Shown one piece after another: positions 1 to 9,927 of a DNA stretch of 64,000 nucleotides; the stretch's first letter is position 1; each line of letters begins with the position of its first letter. Position numbers and translations under genes: made by a program. The DNA comes from Psychrobacillus insolitus (GTDB lineage: Bacteria; Bacillota; Bacilli; Bacillales_A; Planococcaceae): positions 1,302,001 to 1,366,000 of the forward strand of contig NZ_QKZI01000001.1 of assembly GCF_003254155.1 (NCBI RefSeq), written 5' to 3'. The notes below the pieces were generated by a model. That model was not told the DNA's origin, did no database searches, and saw only the letters and a list, made by a program, of their open reading frames with translations.

Positions 1-3000
1 CCATTTTCCGTCTTCTTCTAAAAACAAACAGTCCACAACCCCTTGAATAATTTGGCTATCCCCTTCCGCATCTGCAGTAGCATACGTAAATGGGAACTCT
101 CGCATAATTTCTTTTGCAGAACGCAATCTACTAGCGATTTCAGAATTAAAAAATGGCACTATTTTTTTCGGATTAATAGCTGATTGCTCTGCTTTCGTAA
201 GAATTTCTCGTTCAAACAATGCTTCAGCAAAAGCAGTTACTTGTTCTTCGTTCTTAACTTCCTTCAAATCGATTTGTTGCATCATCGCATGTACGGCAGT
301 TCCGACTTCTGCTCCTGTCAATTGTTCTTCCTGTTGCATAAAGAACGGGCGCTTCATTAGTCTAGTAGCATTTGTAGAAGCTATATGAGTTTGGAAGAAA
401 TCATTTTCCTCTTTTTCTGTCAGCTGCTGAATTTTCTTTATTTCACTTACGGATTGTTTCGACCGTTTATGCGTTGAAAATTCAAAAGGATATACAGTAT
501 CAAAACGAGCTTGAATTTCAGGAAGTAATTTTGTTTCTTTTGTATTTATGAGTGATTGCAACGTAATGACTTCTTTTTCTTCTGTTTGTGAACTTTTCTT
601 CAACTCATTCATACCTTTTGCTACGAGTTTCCATTTAGATTCACTTTCGACCACATTCGCTTCTACAATATTTCCTAGTTGCTTATAGTCTGCATGTCTG
701 GCAATTGCTGGACCTATCCAGTCTAAATACCCTTTTGCTTTTGCACGGATATAATTTGGTAACATGTCAGAAGACAAGGATGTTTGCGCATCTTCCCATT
801 TTGCCAACGTTTTCGCCAAATCTTTTACGGAAGCTACTAGGAATAATCGTTCTTTTGCACGAGTCATAGCCACGTATAATACACGCATTTCTTCTGCTTT
901 TAACTCCATTTGTTTCTTTTCTTTCATCGATAAAAACGGCAGAGAAGTAAATGATATTCGTTTCACTGGATCAATTGCTTTTACAGCCAATCCAAATGCT
1001 TGGTCAAATAAATACGGTTCATTGAAATCCATTTGGTTAAATGGTCTTCCCATTCCCCCTAAAAATACGACTGGGAATTCTAACCCTTTAGAAGAGTGAA
1101 TCGTCATTAAACGAACAACATTTTCTCTTTCACTCATGGCACGTGCTGCTCCCAAATCATCTCCGCGTTTTCGCATGCGATCAATGAAACGAAGGAATCG
1201 GAATAATCCCCGGAACGAGGTTTTTTCATAATCGACTGCTCGATCATGCAGCACGCGTAAATTGGCTTGTCGCTGTTTCCCATTAGGCATGGAACCAACC
1301 ATTTCATAATAATTTGTATCCAAATAAATTTGCCAAATAAGATCCGCGAGCGATCCACGTCTACTCAAGTTTCTCCAGTCTTCAAATTGCAGTAAAAAAC
1401 GTTGTAGCTTTTCTGCAGTAGTAGCAGTTAACCCTGTTCCACCCGTTGATACGAAAGTCTTTAAAGCTTCGTAAAAAGACTCTTTAGGAGCAGCTAAACG
1501 AATGAGTCCAAGTTCTGATTCCGTTAAGCCAACAAATGGGGAGCGAAGAACGGATGCCAGCGAAATATCCTGGTACGGATTATCAATAGTGCGAAGCGTA
1601 TGTATCATAATAAGTACTTCAATCGCTTCAAAATATCCTTTTGATAATTCTGTATACAAAGGAATACCGGCTTCTTTAAACTGATCCGTTACTTCTTGTG
1701 ACCATGTCATGGAACGCATTAATATGACAATATCGCTATACGCTACACGCCGTTCTGTTTTCTTCCAAGGATCGTATACGGTTGTACCTTTATTCATCAG
1801 CTCTTGTATAGACGAAATGATATAACGAGCTTCTGCTTGGGATTTTTTTAGTTCTTCCTCCGCATTTACTGCTAGATCTTCCGAATCCTCATCTATCGTT
1901 TCCACGCTACCATCTGCTACTTCATATAAAACGGCAAGTTCGACTGGAACTTCTATATCGTCATAAGGTGCTTTTGGCTTTAGAGATGCCGCGTCATCAT
2001 AATTGATTTCCCCAACTTTTTCACCCATGATTTGCTGGAAAATATAGTTCGTCGCATGTAACACTTCTTTTCGGCTTCGGAAGTTTGCATTTAAATCTAT
2101 TTTCACTCCTGCATCTATTGGTTCATGATCAAATTTTAGATATTTCCCAAGGAATAGCATTGGCTCTGCTAGGCGGAATCGATAGATAGACTGTTTGACA
2201 TCTCCAACCATGAACATATTACCTGTTCGCTCATCGCCACTTTTGACAAGTTGCAATATGGTTTCTTGCAGTCGATTTGTATCTTGGTATTCATCTACCA
2301 AAACTTCTTTAAAGCGCGCCTGGTATTCCTTTGCAATATCAGATGGGTCAAGTTCACCGTTTTCTTGATGCACGGTTAAAATTTCTAATGCATAATGTTC
2401 TAAATCGGAAAAGTCGACTAGTCCTTTGTCATTTTTCGCTTCAGAGTATCGTTCCCCGTACTTAATCGCTAAATCAACTAGTGTTCGGAGCTGAGGTGCC
2501 ATTAATCTCATTTCATCTAAAAGTCTTTCAGGTGTTCTTGTAAAATAATTCTCTTTTAATTCATTGATTATTTTTTTTACTTTATCTCGTTTTTTGGTTG
2601 CTTGTTTTTTCAGATCCTCGTCACAAGTATCTCTTTTTATAGTAGCTGCTTTCACCCATTTGATCCCTTGAAAATAGAAATACACATCTTGCCAAGACGC
2701 AAATTTCATCAAGTGGATTGCTTCCCCAATCATCGCTTGATCAGTCATTGCTGTTTCTGCAAGTGGAGCTGGACCATTCGGAACATTTGCAAGCTTCCTA
2801 ATTTCTTCGGTTCCAGCAATTGCTTCCTCTAAATGATTAATAATAGCCAGTTTTAATGGTTCAATAAATGACAGTTGTTCAATTTCTACATTTTCGTCTA
2901 GCTCATATGCCTCAGGGATTGCTAGCAACCACTTTTTAGGTTCTGGATGTACCCGGGCATACGTATATAATTTATCGATCATCGTTTCAATGGACTGATC

Positions 3001-3525
3001 ATCTCGGTCAGATGTAAAGCTATCCGATAGTCGGTACATCGCTTCAGGATTTTCCACTTGATATGCTTCTTCTAATACATCTGCTAGCACATCATCTCGC
3101 ATTAATGCAGCTTCTGTTTCATTTGCAATACGGAAACCTGGATCAATGGATAGCATATAGGAATACTGGCGAACGATATTCAAACAAAATGAATGGAGTG
3201 TGGAAATTTGGGCTTTATTTAACAGGCTTAGCTGTTTACGTAAATGATTCGATGATGGATCTTGGGCAATCGCTTTTTCCAATGCTTCTCCCATTCGATG
3301 GCGCATTTCAGCTGCGGATGCATTTGTAAATGTAACGACTAATAATTCATCGACATTTATAGGATTTTCTTCCGCAATTACTTTCTGAATGAGTCGGTCA
3401 ATGAGCACTGCTGTTTTCCCGGAACCTGCTGCTGCCGAGACTAGTACATCAGATCCAGTTGCCCATATAGCCTTCCATTGTGCAGGTGTCCATGTTTTTC
3501 CTTCAGGCATATTAGGAATGTTCAC
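1..3525 (-). CDS. addA: ATP-dependent helicase/nuclease subunit A, AddA (3' end outside window)
   Basis: Large subunit of the AddAB (RexAB) double-strand-break repair helicase-nuclease, the Firmicute counterpart of RecBCD. About 1175 codons are present and the C-terminus runs off the left edge. A UvrD-like helicase is visible: Walker A AAAGSGKTAVL near residue 30, DEYQDTN near residue 410 and VGDVKQSIYRFR soon after. The start of the nuclease domain (GTAVHAMMQQ, then GVVDCLF at the edge) is present, but its catalytic D-Y-K motif would lie outside. The start is taken as a GTG at 3525-3523, giving VNIPNMPEGKTWTPAQW and overlapping the end of addB by 14 nt; the Shine-Dalgarno is AGAGGAG about 13 nt upstream. 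An internal ATG (MPEGKTW) is an alternative. It is translationally coupled to addB. Confidence 0.95.
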   Translation of the reverse strand, partial: MNIPNMPEGKTWTPAQWKAIWATGSDVLVSAAAGSGKTAVLIDRLIQKVIAEENPINVDELLVVTFTNASAAEMRHRMGEALEKAIAQDPSSNHLRKQLSLLNKAQISTLHSFCLNIVRQYSYMLSIDPGFRIANETEAALMRDDVLADVLEEAYQVENPEAMYRLSDSFTSDRDDQSIETMIDKLYTYARVHPEPKKWLLAIPEAYELDENVEIEQLSFIEPLKLAIINHLEEAIAGTEEIRKLANVPNGPAPLAETAMTDQAMIGEAIHLMKFASWQDVYFYFQGIKWVKAATIKRDTCDEDLKKQATKKRDKVKKIINELKENYFTRTPERLLDEMRLMAPQLRTLVDLAIKYGERYSEAKNDKGLVDFSDLEHYALEILTVHQENGELDPSDIAKEYQARFKEVLVDEYQDTNRLQETILQLVKSGDERTGNMFMVGDVKQSIYRFRLAEPMLFLGKYLKFDHEPIDAGVKIDLNANFRSRKEVLHATNYIFQQIMGEKVGEINYDDAASLKPKAPYDDIEVPVELAVLYEVADGSVETIDEDSEDLAVNAEEELKKSQAEARYIISSIQELMNKGTTVYDPWKKTERRVAYSDIVILMRSMTWSQEVTDQFKEAGIPLYTELSKGYFEAIEVLIMIHTLRTIDNPYQDISLASVLRSPFVGLTESELGLIRLAAPKESFYEALKTFVSTGGTGLTATTAEKLQRFLLQFEDWRNLSRRGSLADLIWQIYLDTNYYEMVGSMPNGKQRQANLRVLHDRAVDYEKTSFRGLFRFLRFIDRMRKRGDDLGAARAMSERENVVRLMTIHSSKGLEFPVVFLGGMGRPFNQMDFNEPYLFDQAFGLAVKAIDPVKRISFTSLPFLSMKEKKQMELKAEEMRVLYVAMTRAKERLFLVASVKDLAKTLAKWEDAQTSLSSDMLPNYIRAKAKGYLDWIGPAIARHADYKQLGNIVEANVVESESKWKLVAKGMNELKKSSQTEEKEVITLQSLINTKETKLLPEIQARFDTVYPFEFSTHKRSKQSVSEIKKIQQLTEKEENDFFQTHIASTNATRLMKRPFFMQQEEQLTGAEVGTAVHAMMQQIDLKEVKNEEQVTAFAEALFEREILTKAEQSAINPKKIVPFFNSEIASRLRSAKEIMREFPFTYATADAEGDSQIIQGVVDCLFLEEDGKW

Positions 3526-6500
3526 TTGTACTACCCATCTCCTCTCGAATTTTTTTCGTCACTTCTTCGGGTTTTTCTACTTTTAACTGTCGTATTGCTT
3601 GCGTTGGATCTTGTGAATCAAATTGACATACGCTTTGATACGCACAATACGTACAAGGCATTTTATCTTTTAAGCGATATGGGAATACGCGTGTATCACC
3701 TGCATTCATCCCATTTCCAGCTTGTTCATGCTTTTTACGTACAAAGGATTGGAGAAGTTTCATATTCTCTGGATCTATTACTTTTGAAGAGCCCTTTGAT
3801 ACATTTCCATCCTTATTCATACGAACTGGAATGACTTTTGAAAAGCCTTCGATTTGATCATCCATTTCTACTATAATTTCCGAGTTATCTATTAATAGTC
3901 CATTCATTTTATAAGATTTATAAATTGCATCCTCTAACTCGTCTTGTTGCAATTCCTTTTTCGTTTGGATAAAAGGATTATGAAGATGCACATATAGGAC
4001 TCCAGCAGGTGAAGCATCCTCTTCTAACCAAATTTCTGCATTTTCGATTGCCACATTTAGATATGTCAGCATTTGAAGGGATAGACCATTATAAACCTCA
4101 TTCAAATCAATGCCTTTTCTAGAAGATTTGTAGTCTACAATTCGGACGAACATTTTACCATCCACATTCGCTGCATCCACTCGGTCAATTCTTCCTCGCA
4201 ATTGCATTTTTCGCTGATGCTTCAAAGGAATTTCTAATGCTGGTAGTGCTTCACCAGGACCAAATCCTGCCTCTATAGCCACTGGAACAAATCCAGATAC
4301 TTTGGAATGCTTACTAAGTGCAATAAGCGTAGATGAGACAATTTGCTCTAATTTACGCTGAATATACCGATAGCGATTTGTACTGAGTAATAATTGGTGC
4401 ACAAAGATCGGAACGATTTGATCGACCGCTTGTTTCGAAAGTTGCACACACTGCTCTTTAGAAAGCTGTGCCCATGTGAGTTTCAAACGCTTCGTTTCAT
4501 CTGCAATCCATTTTAGTGCAGCATGGAATAAGTCTCCCATTTGCGGTGCCTCTAACTGGTATTCAGAGCGTTCTTCCAACTTCAAGCCATATGCTGCATA
4601 ATGCGCAAATGGACAACTATAATATTTTTCTACACGGGACACGCTTGACGTAATTGTTTCTCCGTATAAAGCAGTGGTCATTTCCTGCGTTAGTCTTTCG
4701 GTTTTATTGCCAGAGAATAGTGGTTTCAAAACTCTATCCATTAATTTTGACCAATAAGGATCCTCTGAATAATAGTGATAGACCGATTGCCAAACTTCTG
4801 GTAATTCACCCGTTTCCATCGCTTCTCGAAGCTGCATCACAACATAGGGAAGTGTTGTTCTTGGATGACTAATTGTTTGTATTGCCTCTGCTTCTGTAGG
4901 TAAATCACTTGGGTCTATGACTGCAAGCTCTACAGAAACATTTGACACTAGCTGATGCAATCTTTTTATATACATGGATGGTAGTAATGCCTTCCCTTCG
5001 CTATCTGCAATTGGATACGACACATATAAATAATCTGCTGCAGATGTAAAGGCTTTGTATACTAAATAGTTCTCATCTAGTAACCGCATTTTTGAAGTCG
5101 GTGCTAATTCAAATCCAATTTGCGTAAACCACTCGCGTTCCGTATCAGATAGTAACCCCTCATGATCCATTCGTTTTGGATATACACCATCATTTACACC
5201 AAGTACGAATACTGCTTTCATCTTCGTCAGTCTGGCAATATCTACACTTGCCACAATTACTTGATCGACGGTTGGAGGAATACGGGAAAATGTAAGTTGA
5301 TCATATCCTTCGTCCAAAATTTTCGCAGCTTCCTCTACAGTCATTTCTTTGTCACCAAACATCAATACGAATTGATCTAATACATTGACCCACTCATTCC
5401 ACGCTTGATCATGTTCAGAAGCGAGTAGTAATTGGCCTTTTTCTTCCTCGGCAATCTTCATTTTTTGCAATTTATCATACACATTTAATGATTCCATCAA
5501 TGTAAATAGTGCTGTAGCAATTTGAATGCCGGTCTGGCTGGTTTCTAGTTGGTCTGCAAGCGTTTTTAATGGAGGCACGACCAAATCCCTGATTTCATGA
5601 ATATCCGCTTGTATGCTTAATTCTACGTCTGTCTGAACCTTCGAATAAAATTCAAGCCCTCGGTACTTTTTATAAATCCAACGCTTCTCATCCCACCATC
5701 TATCTCCGTAAATCCCAAACGACAGCACAAAGTTTTCTAAACGATCTGCTCGCTCTCTCCAATTGTTTTTAGGAGCAAATAATGGGAAAAATAAATCTGT
5801 TTTTATCGCACGAAACATCGGCTCATATTTCCAGCCTGTACTTACGACTTCTAAAACGGAGCGACTCAATTCAATCAGTGGATGATGTAACATCGCTTTC
5901 TTTTGGCTAATAAAAACTGGTATATCATATTGCGGAAAAATAGTTTCGATTAACCCTTCATACATCTCGGCATCACGGTGTAATATCGCCATTTCTTTAT
6001 AGCGAACATCCCTCTTTTGCATAAGTTCTCGAATATGACGAGCAGTCGCATGAATTTCAGCGCGACGATTTGCTGCTTCGATTATATGCAGATTTCCTTC
6101 TGTCGCAATTTCTGTAGGGGGAAGTTGGTCAAAATTCCGTTCCATGTGAGCGAGCTCAGCGTTATTAAACCTTTTGGACTCCGCTAAGTGTACTGTCTCT
6201 TCTACGTCAATATGTTCCGCCTGTGCAATGTCCAATAATCGGCTACATGTATTTGCAGGTTGATAAAATAGCGACTGTTCATCCAGTGCATCAGCTAGTG
6301 ACTCCATAGGAAGTGAAATCGTAATACGTTTCACTTGTTTCATTAACGCTTGAATAATTTCAAACTCTCTCGTTGTAAAGGATGTAAATCCATCAATATA
6401 TATGTCGCTTGTCGATAACAATGTCGAGTTTTTGATGTTATTTGCAAGCAGTGTTAAATAACCTTCCCCGTCAATATAGCTCGTGCCTAGTTTTTGCTCC

Positions 6501-7009
6501 ATCAAATCGAGCATCATCACTAAATCAGATGATTTATCGATTAATGTTTTCGGTGCATTTACATGTGTCAAATCATTTAAAACATTTGACATCGTTTGAA
6601 AGTCCATGCAGTATCGGTTAAATTCTTTTAATAACACTTCAATTTGATCCGTAAATCCTCGCTTTGTTGCTGCTCGTTTAAACAATTTAAATTGATCCTT
6701 ATTCTCTTCTAGCAAACTACGTATTAACATTCGATAGCCAAAGCCACTAATTTCTTCTTTCGCGATTCCACCAGTCTCTTGTAAGACGCGCCAAGCTAAT
6801 CGTTTGAACGTAGTTACTTGTGCCCGTATTAATCCATTCAATCCATAATCTACTGCCAATTGGTACTCGGCAGAAAAAGACATTTGGTCTGGTACTATAT
6901 AAAACATCGGATCACCTAGACGAGACTCCTGTAATGTATCGATTATCTCTTGTTGAATAAACCTTGTTTTACCAGTTCCAGATCGTCCACTCACAATTCG
7001 TAAAGACAA
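3512..7009 (-). CDS. addB: ATP-dependent helicase/deoxyribonuclease subunit B, AddB
   Basis: Partner of AddA; in this family it recognises Chi and cuts the 5' strand. The N-terminal Walker A-like GRSGTGKT is at about residues 8-15. The C-terminal RecB-type nuclease shows GRIDRVD followed by VDYKSS. The four Fe-S cysteines expected of AddB are present: one in SCPFAHY near residue 800 and three in CTYCAYQSVC near residues 1117-1126. A start three codons further upstream (TTG at 7018) sits only 1 nt after AAAGGAGG. The TTG at 7009-7007 has about 9 nt spacing and gives MSLRIVSGRSG, so I prefer it. Length is about 1165 residues, normal for the family. Confidence 0.96.
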   Translation of the reverse strand: MSLRIVSGRSGTGKTRFIQQEIIDTLQESRLGDPMFYIVPDQMSFSAEYQLAVDYGLNGLIRAQVTTFKRLAWRVLQETGGIAKEEISGFGYRMLIRSLLEENKDQFKLFKRAATKRGFTDQIEVLLKEFNRYCMDFQTMSNVLNDLTHVNAPKTLIDKSSDLVMMLDLMEQKLGTSYIDGEGYLTLLANNIKNSTLLSTSDIYIDGFTSFTTREFEIIQALMKQVKRITISLPMESLADALDEQSLFYQPANTCSRLLDIAQAEHIDVEETVHLAESKRFNNAELAHMERNFDQLPPTEIATEGNLHIIEAANRRAEIHATARHIRELMQKRDVRYKEMAILHRDAEMYEGLIETIFPQYDIPVFISQKKAMLHHPLIELSRSVLEVVSTGWKYEPMFRAIKTDLFFPLFAPKNNWRERADRLENFVLSFGIYGDRWWDEKRWIYKKYRGLEFYSKVQTDVELSIQADIHEIRDLVVPPLKTLADQLETSQTGIQIATALFTLMESLNVYDKLQKMKIAEEEKGQLLLASEHDQAWNEWVNVLDQFVLMFGDKEMTVEEAAKILDEGYDQLTFSRIPPTVDQVIVASVDIARLTKMKAVFVLGVNDGVYPKRMDHEGLLSDTEREWFTQIGFELAPTSKMRLLDENYLVYKAFTSAADYLYVSYPIADSEGKALLPSMYIKRLHQLVSNVSVELAVIDPSDLPTEAEAIQTISHPRTTLPYVVMQLREAMETGELPEVWQSVYHYYSEDPYWSKLMDRVLKPLFSGNKTERLTQEMTTALYGETITSSVSRVEKYYSCPFAHYAAYGLKLEERSEYQLEAPQMGDLFHAALKWIADETKRLKLTWAQLSKEQCVQLSKQAVDQIVPIFVHQLLLSTNRYRYIQRKLEQIVSSTLIALSKHSKVSGFVPVAIEAGFGPGEALPALEIPLKHQRKMQLRGRIDRVDAANVDGKMFVRIVDYKSSRKGIDLNEVYNGLSLQMLTYLNVAIENAEIWLEEDASPAGVLYVHLHNPFIQTKKELQQDELEDAIYKSYKMNGLLIDNSEIIVEMDDQIEGFSKVIPVRMNKDGNVSKGSSKVIDPENMKLLQSFVRKKHEQAGNGMNAGDTRVFPYRLKDKMPCTYCAYQSVCQFDSQDPTQAIRQLKVEKPEEVTKKIREEMGSTSEHS

Positions 7010-7059
7010 TATAGTCAAACCTCCTTTTAACTTAGGCCATCCTACTAGCTATAGAATAG

Positions 7060-7123
7060 AAAAAACCGAATAATTCCTTCTCTCTATTGTACAAAACATA
7101 CAGGAGAGAGGGAAACTATTCGG
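7060..7123 (-). terminator. Rho-independent terminator after lepB
   Basis: An imperfect long stem (CCGAATAGTTTCCCTCTCTC paired with GAGAGAAGG...TATTCGG) is followed on the minus strand by a run of six T. The lepB stop codon lies inside the upstream arm. It separates lepB from addB-addA. Confidence 0.75.
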
Positions 7124-7667
7124 TAACTAAATTTATTGTTGCATCAGGTAGAGGCCAATATCTTGCTGCCACTTCACCAATAACATCTTGTTCATCGATA
7201 AAATGGAAATAACGACTATCTAAACTAGATATTCGATTATCACCTAATACAAATAATTTATCTGCAGGAACCGTTTTTTGTCCTGTTAGTGCTTCTAGCT
7301 CAAAATCCTCTGTAAAATTTTCTTCTGGATGCTGATAGGCCAAATTGGATGATAGAAACGTTTCTGTTACTTTTTTGTTATTAATATAAAGTTCATCATT
7401 TTCATATTTAATCGAGTCTCCGGGTAAACCGATCACACGCTTTACATAAGCTTCTGTGTTGGGATTCTTGAAAATGATAATATCCATACGATCTATATTG
7501 GATAATTTAGTAACGATTACTCTATCATGATCCTCTAGTGTCGGCATCATAGACTTTCCAATTACTTCATAATTCGTAGCGATATACATTCTGCATAACA
7601 TCACTACTACTAATCCGATAAGAATGGCAATAACCCATTCCATCATTTCTTTTTTTGCATTACTCAC
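7116..7667 (-). CDS. lepB: Type I signal peptidase
   Basis: Membrane serine protease that removes signal peptides from secreted preproteins (SipS/SipT type, S26). One N-terminal membrane segment (about residues 10-26) is followed by the catalytic serine in GKSMMPTL (Ser39) and the lysine general base in AYVKRVIGLPGDS (Lys76). The box E motif GDNRISSLDSRYF is also present. At 183 residues it has the length of a single-span Gram-positive enzyme. The start is a GTG with GAGGAGAAAACTA upstream, and it overlaps the preceding TVP38 gene by 8 nt, so the two are translationally coupled. Several paralogues are common in Bacillales, so the paralogue-specific name is uncertain. Confidence 0.93.
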   Translation of the reverse strand: MSNAKKEMMEWVIAILIGLVVVMLCRMYIATNYEVIGKSMMPTLEDHDRVIVTKLSNIDRMDIIIFKNPNTEAYVKRVIGLPGDSIKYENDELYINNKKVTETFLSSNLAYQHPEENFTEDFELEALTGQKTVPADKLFVLGDNRISSLDSRYFHFIDEQDVIGEVAARYWPLPDATINLVTE

Positions 7668-8301
7668 TAGTTTTCTCCTCTTTTAACTTTCTTTCCTTAC
7701 TAATACTTCGAAAATCAGCATCTACTCTTTTATCAATTCTTTTTTCTATTCCTTTTCCAGCAAACCATAGAATTCCGATAATAGCTAAAACAATTGCAGT
7801 TCGTATTGGCTGTGTAATTAATGCTCGAATATCTGATCCAATAAAACTAACAACTAAAATCATGATCAGTTTACCCAAAGTAATCGTCCATAAATAAGTG
7901 CTTTTTTTCATATTGGACAAACCAGCTACAATATTTATGAGTGCTGACGGAGTAAATGGAAAACAGATCAGTAAAAAAAGTGGGCCAAAACCATTCCTCT
8001 CTACCCATAATATTAATTTTTGTATTTTTTCATGCCTTGTAATAAAGCCCAACACTTTAGCTCGTCCATATTTACGAATAACTAAAAAGACGGTATAAGC
8101 TCCTGCCACGGATCCTGCCCACGAAAGTAAAAATCCAAACAAGATTCCATAAGCACTAACATTTGCTATGATAAAAACAACTAAAGGTAAAAAAGGGAGG
8201 AAAGCTTCTAAAAAAGGAAGAAGAAGACCTATGATCGGCCCAAGCGCTCGATATTCTTGTGTTAAATTAGTTAATGTTTCTAATGAAAACCAGCTAGGCA
8301 T
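7660..8301 (-). CDS. TVP38/TMEM64 family (DedA-like SNARE-associated) membrane protein
   Basis: Integral membrane protein of about 213 residues with at least five hydrophobic segments. The family signature is the first-half stretch LEAFLPFLPLVVFIIAN and the second-half CFPFTPSALINIVAGLS. The family is proposed to be lipid scramblase-like; the substrate cannot be told here. The start is the ATG at 8301-8299 (MPSWFSLE), 8 nt after GGAGG; a GTG 15 nt upstream overlaps that Shine-Dalgarno and is rejected. It overlaps lepB by 8 nt. Confidence 0.88.
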   Translation of the reverse strand: MPSWFSLETLTNLTQEYRALGPIIGLLLPFLEAFLPFLPLVVFIIANVSAYGILFGFLLSWAGSVAGAYTVFLVIRKYGRAKVLGFITRHEKIQKLILWVERNGFGPLFLLICFPFTPSALINIVAGLSNMKKSTYLWTITLGKLIMILVVSFIGSDIRALITQPIRTAIVLAIIGILWFAGKGIEKRIDKRVDADFRSISKERKLKEEKTSE

Positions 8302-8414
8302 CTTGCACTCCTCCACAACTATGTATATTTACTATTCCCTTATTTCACTAAATCAAAAACCCCTTGAAGTAAGATATAGTATAATTAAACTAATGCTTTT
8401 TAGGCGGTGAAATT

Positions 8415-9140
8415 TTGACTAATAATTCTTTTGTACAAGGCTTAAAAGCTGGCACTAGTATTGCCATTGGCTATTTTCCGATTGCCCTAACATTTGGCCT
8501 GCTAGCTAAAACATCAGGGCTGTCGATCATGGAAGCGACTGCGATGAGTATTTTTGTTTATGCAGGAGCAGCACAATACATATCACTGACCCTTATTTCA
8601 AAGGGTGTTGATCCTATTTTAATTGTTTTAAATACATTTGTCGTTAACATTCGTCACTTCTTAATGACGGCTGCGCTAAATGAAAAGATGCAAAGTGATA
8701 AAAAATGGCTCAAAGGAATGTATGCATTTGGTATAACGGATGAATCTTTTTCCGTGTTAGCTACTCAAAAACAAGACAAAATTCGCACTCCTTTTGCTTT
8801 TGGCGTTGTACTAATAGCATACCTCAGCTGGGTTGTTTTCACGGCGATTGGACATGTTATTGGTGCTAATCTTCCGGCATTTTTGTTAGCAGCCATGTCA
8901 ATTGCTTTATATGCGATGTTTGTTGGACTACTCGTTCCTTCGATGCGTGGTAATCGGAAGGTTGTTATGCTTGCACTGATTGCCGCTATTATTAATGGAA
9001 TTTTTTATTGGACACAATTGCTTTCTACAGGTTGGTCCATTTTAGTAGCGACATTAGCATCTTCTATATTCATTGAAATTATTTACGCAAGAAAGAAAAA
9101 CGTGCGGCATTCTAAACAAAGTGAAAGGAGCTTAAGTTGA
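8415..9140 (+). CDS. azlC: AzlC family branched-chain amino acid exporter, large subunit
   Basis: Membrane protein of 241 residues with the AzlC hallmarks GTSIAIGYFPIALTFGLLAK and a second half containing MFVGLLVPSMRG. With AzlD it forms an exporter of branched-chain amino acids and toxic analogues such as azaleucine. The start is a TTG at 8415, a few nt after AGGCGGTGA. One of the few plus-strand genes here, it is divergent from the TVP38 gene. The stop TGA overlaps the azlD start by one nucleotide. A leu-ilv biosynthesis locus lies 20 kb away, but I see no direct link. Confidence 0.93.
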   Translation: MTNNSFVQGLKAGTSIAIGYFPIALTFGLLAKTSGLSIMEATAMSIFVYAGAAQYISLTLISKGVDPILIVLNTFVVNIRHFLMTAALNEKMQSDKKWLKGMYAFGITDESFSVLATQKQDKIRTPFAFGVVLIAYLSWVVFTAIGHVIGANLPAFLLAAMSIALYAMFVGLLVPSMRGNRKVVMLALIAAIINGIFYWTQLLSTGWSILVATLASSIFIEIIYARKKNVRHSKQSERSLS

Positions 9141-9445
9141 TGGGATCATGGTACTGGTGGACACTTTTAGGAATGGCGCTTGTCACTTATATTCCTCGAG
9201 CGTTTCCACTGACGTTTTTAGAAGGAAAGGAATTACCTCCTGTCATTTCTGGGGTATTGCGTAACATTCCTTATGCGGTTTTGGGTGCGTTGATATTCCC
9301 TGCTATTTTATATGTACAAGAGGGTAATTTAATATTTGGGGTTATTGGGATAATTACAGCGTTTGCTTTGGCTTTTTTGTTTTCAAATGTGATGGTTGTT
9401 GTTCTAGGAACGATCGGGGTTTTGGCGGTTTATAGTTTATTTTAG
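9140..9445 (+). CDS. azlD: AzlD family branched-chain amino acid exporter, small subunit
   Basis: Small membrane protein of about 101 residues with the family motif YIPRAFPLTFLEGKELPP followed by three or four hydrophobic segments. It partners AzlC. The ATG at 9140 is preferred over a TTG three nucleotides earlier because AAAGGAG sits 9 nt upstream of it. Its A overlaps the last base of the azlC stop. No obvious terminator follows; repeat DNA starts right after the stop. Confidence 0.93.
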   Translation: MGSWYWWTLLGMALVTYIPRAFPLTFLEGKELPPVISGVLRNIPYAVLGALIFPAILYVQEGNLIFGVIGIITAFALAFLFSNVMVVVLGTIGVLAVYSLF

Positions 9446-9617
9446 GAAAAGCGGAAGCGCCTATCTCTATATGGAGTTCTACGGTCCTCTTTGGACAAAA
9501 CTTATGGTAATAGAATAAACGAAAAAAACAGCGCTGAGATTCTTTCCTACATAAGTTACTAGAAGAAAATAAGATTCTGTCTAGGTGTGGCTCTACAAAG
9601 TCAAAACGAAACTGCGT

Positions 9618-9676
9618 CCTGTCCCTGTGTGTTAGACTCAAATATTTTTTCAATTTGTGGCTAACACCGGGACAGG
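9618..9676 (+). repeat. Bulged hairpin repeat, copy 1
   Basis: Stem CCTGTCCC..GTGTTAG pairs with CTAACAC.GGGACAGG. The apical arms are ACTCAAAT and ATTTGTGG around a 9-nt loop. It has the same core as the copies at 61.2-61.8 kb. The upstream flank AACGAAACTGCGTCCT is also shared with those copies. Confidence 0.85.
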
Positions 9677-9705
9677 TTACTAAACCACGCTAGAAAACAA
9701 ATACA

Positions 9706-9760
9706 GCGCCCAGGAGTTCGACACAAATGCCCCTCCAATTTGTGGCTAACTCCTTGGCGC
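9706..9760 (+). repeat. Bulged hairpin repeat, copy 2
   Basis: Stem GCGCCCAGGAGTT pairs with AACTCCTTGGCGC (12 of 13). The core is CGACACAAAT and ATTTGTGGCT. It lies about 30 bp after copy 1, the same two-hairpin arrangement as at 61228-61367 and 61632-61772. Confidence 0.85.
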
Positions 9761-9927
9761 GATCACAAAAGCCACCCAAATACTTAGACTTACATGGCTG
9801 TGGATCCTCAATGACAAATTAGACATCTACCATTGCTACAAGTTTAATATTTCTATTTAAATTAGGCTAGGTTAAAGTTTATGGTTGATTTTTTTCTATA
9901 TTTTTTTTACAAAAGCATCCCGTTATT

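Larger units (their letters stand above)
9446..9927. repeat. Gene-free repeat region after azlD
   Basis: About 480 bp with no convincing gene. It opens with a fragment of the dispersed element that begins AAAAGCGGAAGCGCC (9447-9466; fuller copies near 39 kb and 58.6 kb). It also contains two members of the bulged-hairpin family (9618-9676 and 9706-9760). A 99-codon minus-strand reading frame runs through azlD and the hairpins and is a product of the repeats. Confidence 0.8.

Noticed and set aside
9354-9653. Minus-strand 99-codon gene opposite azlD
   Set aside because: It overlaps azlD and runs into the bulged-hairpin repeat; composition is that of antisense coding sequence.
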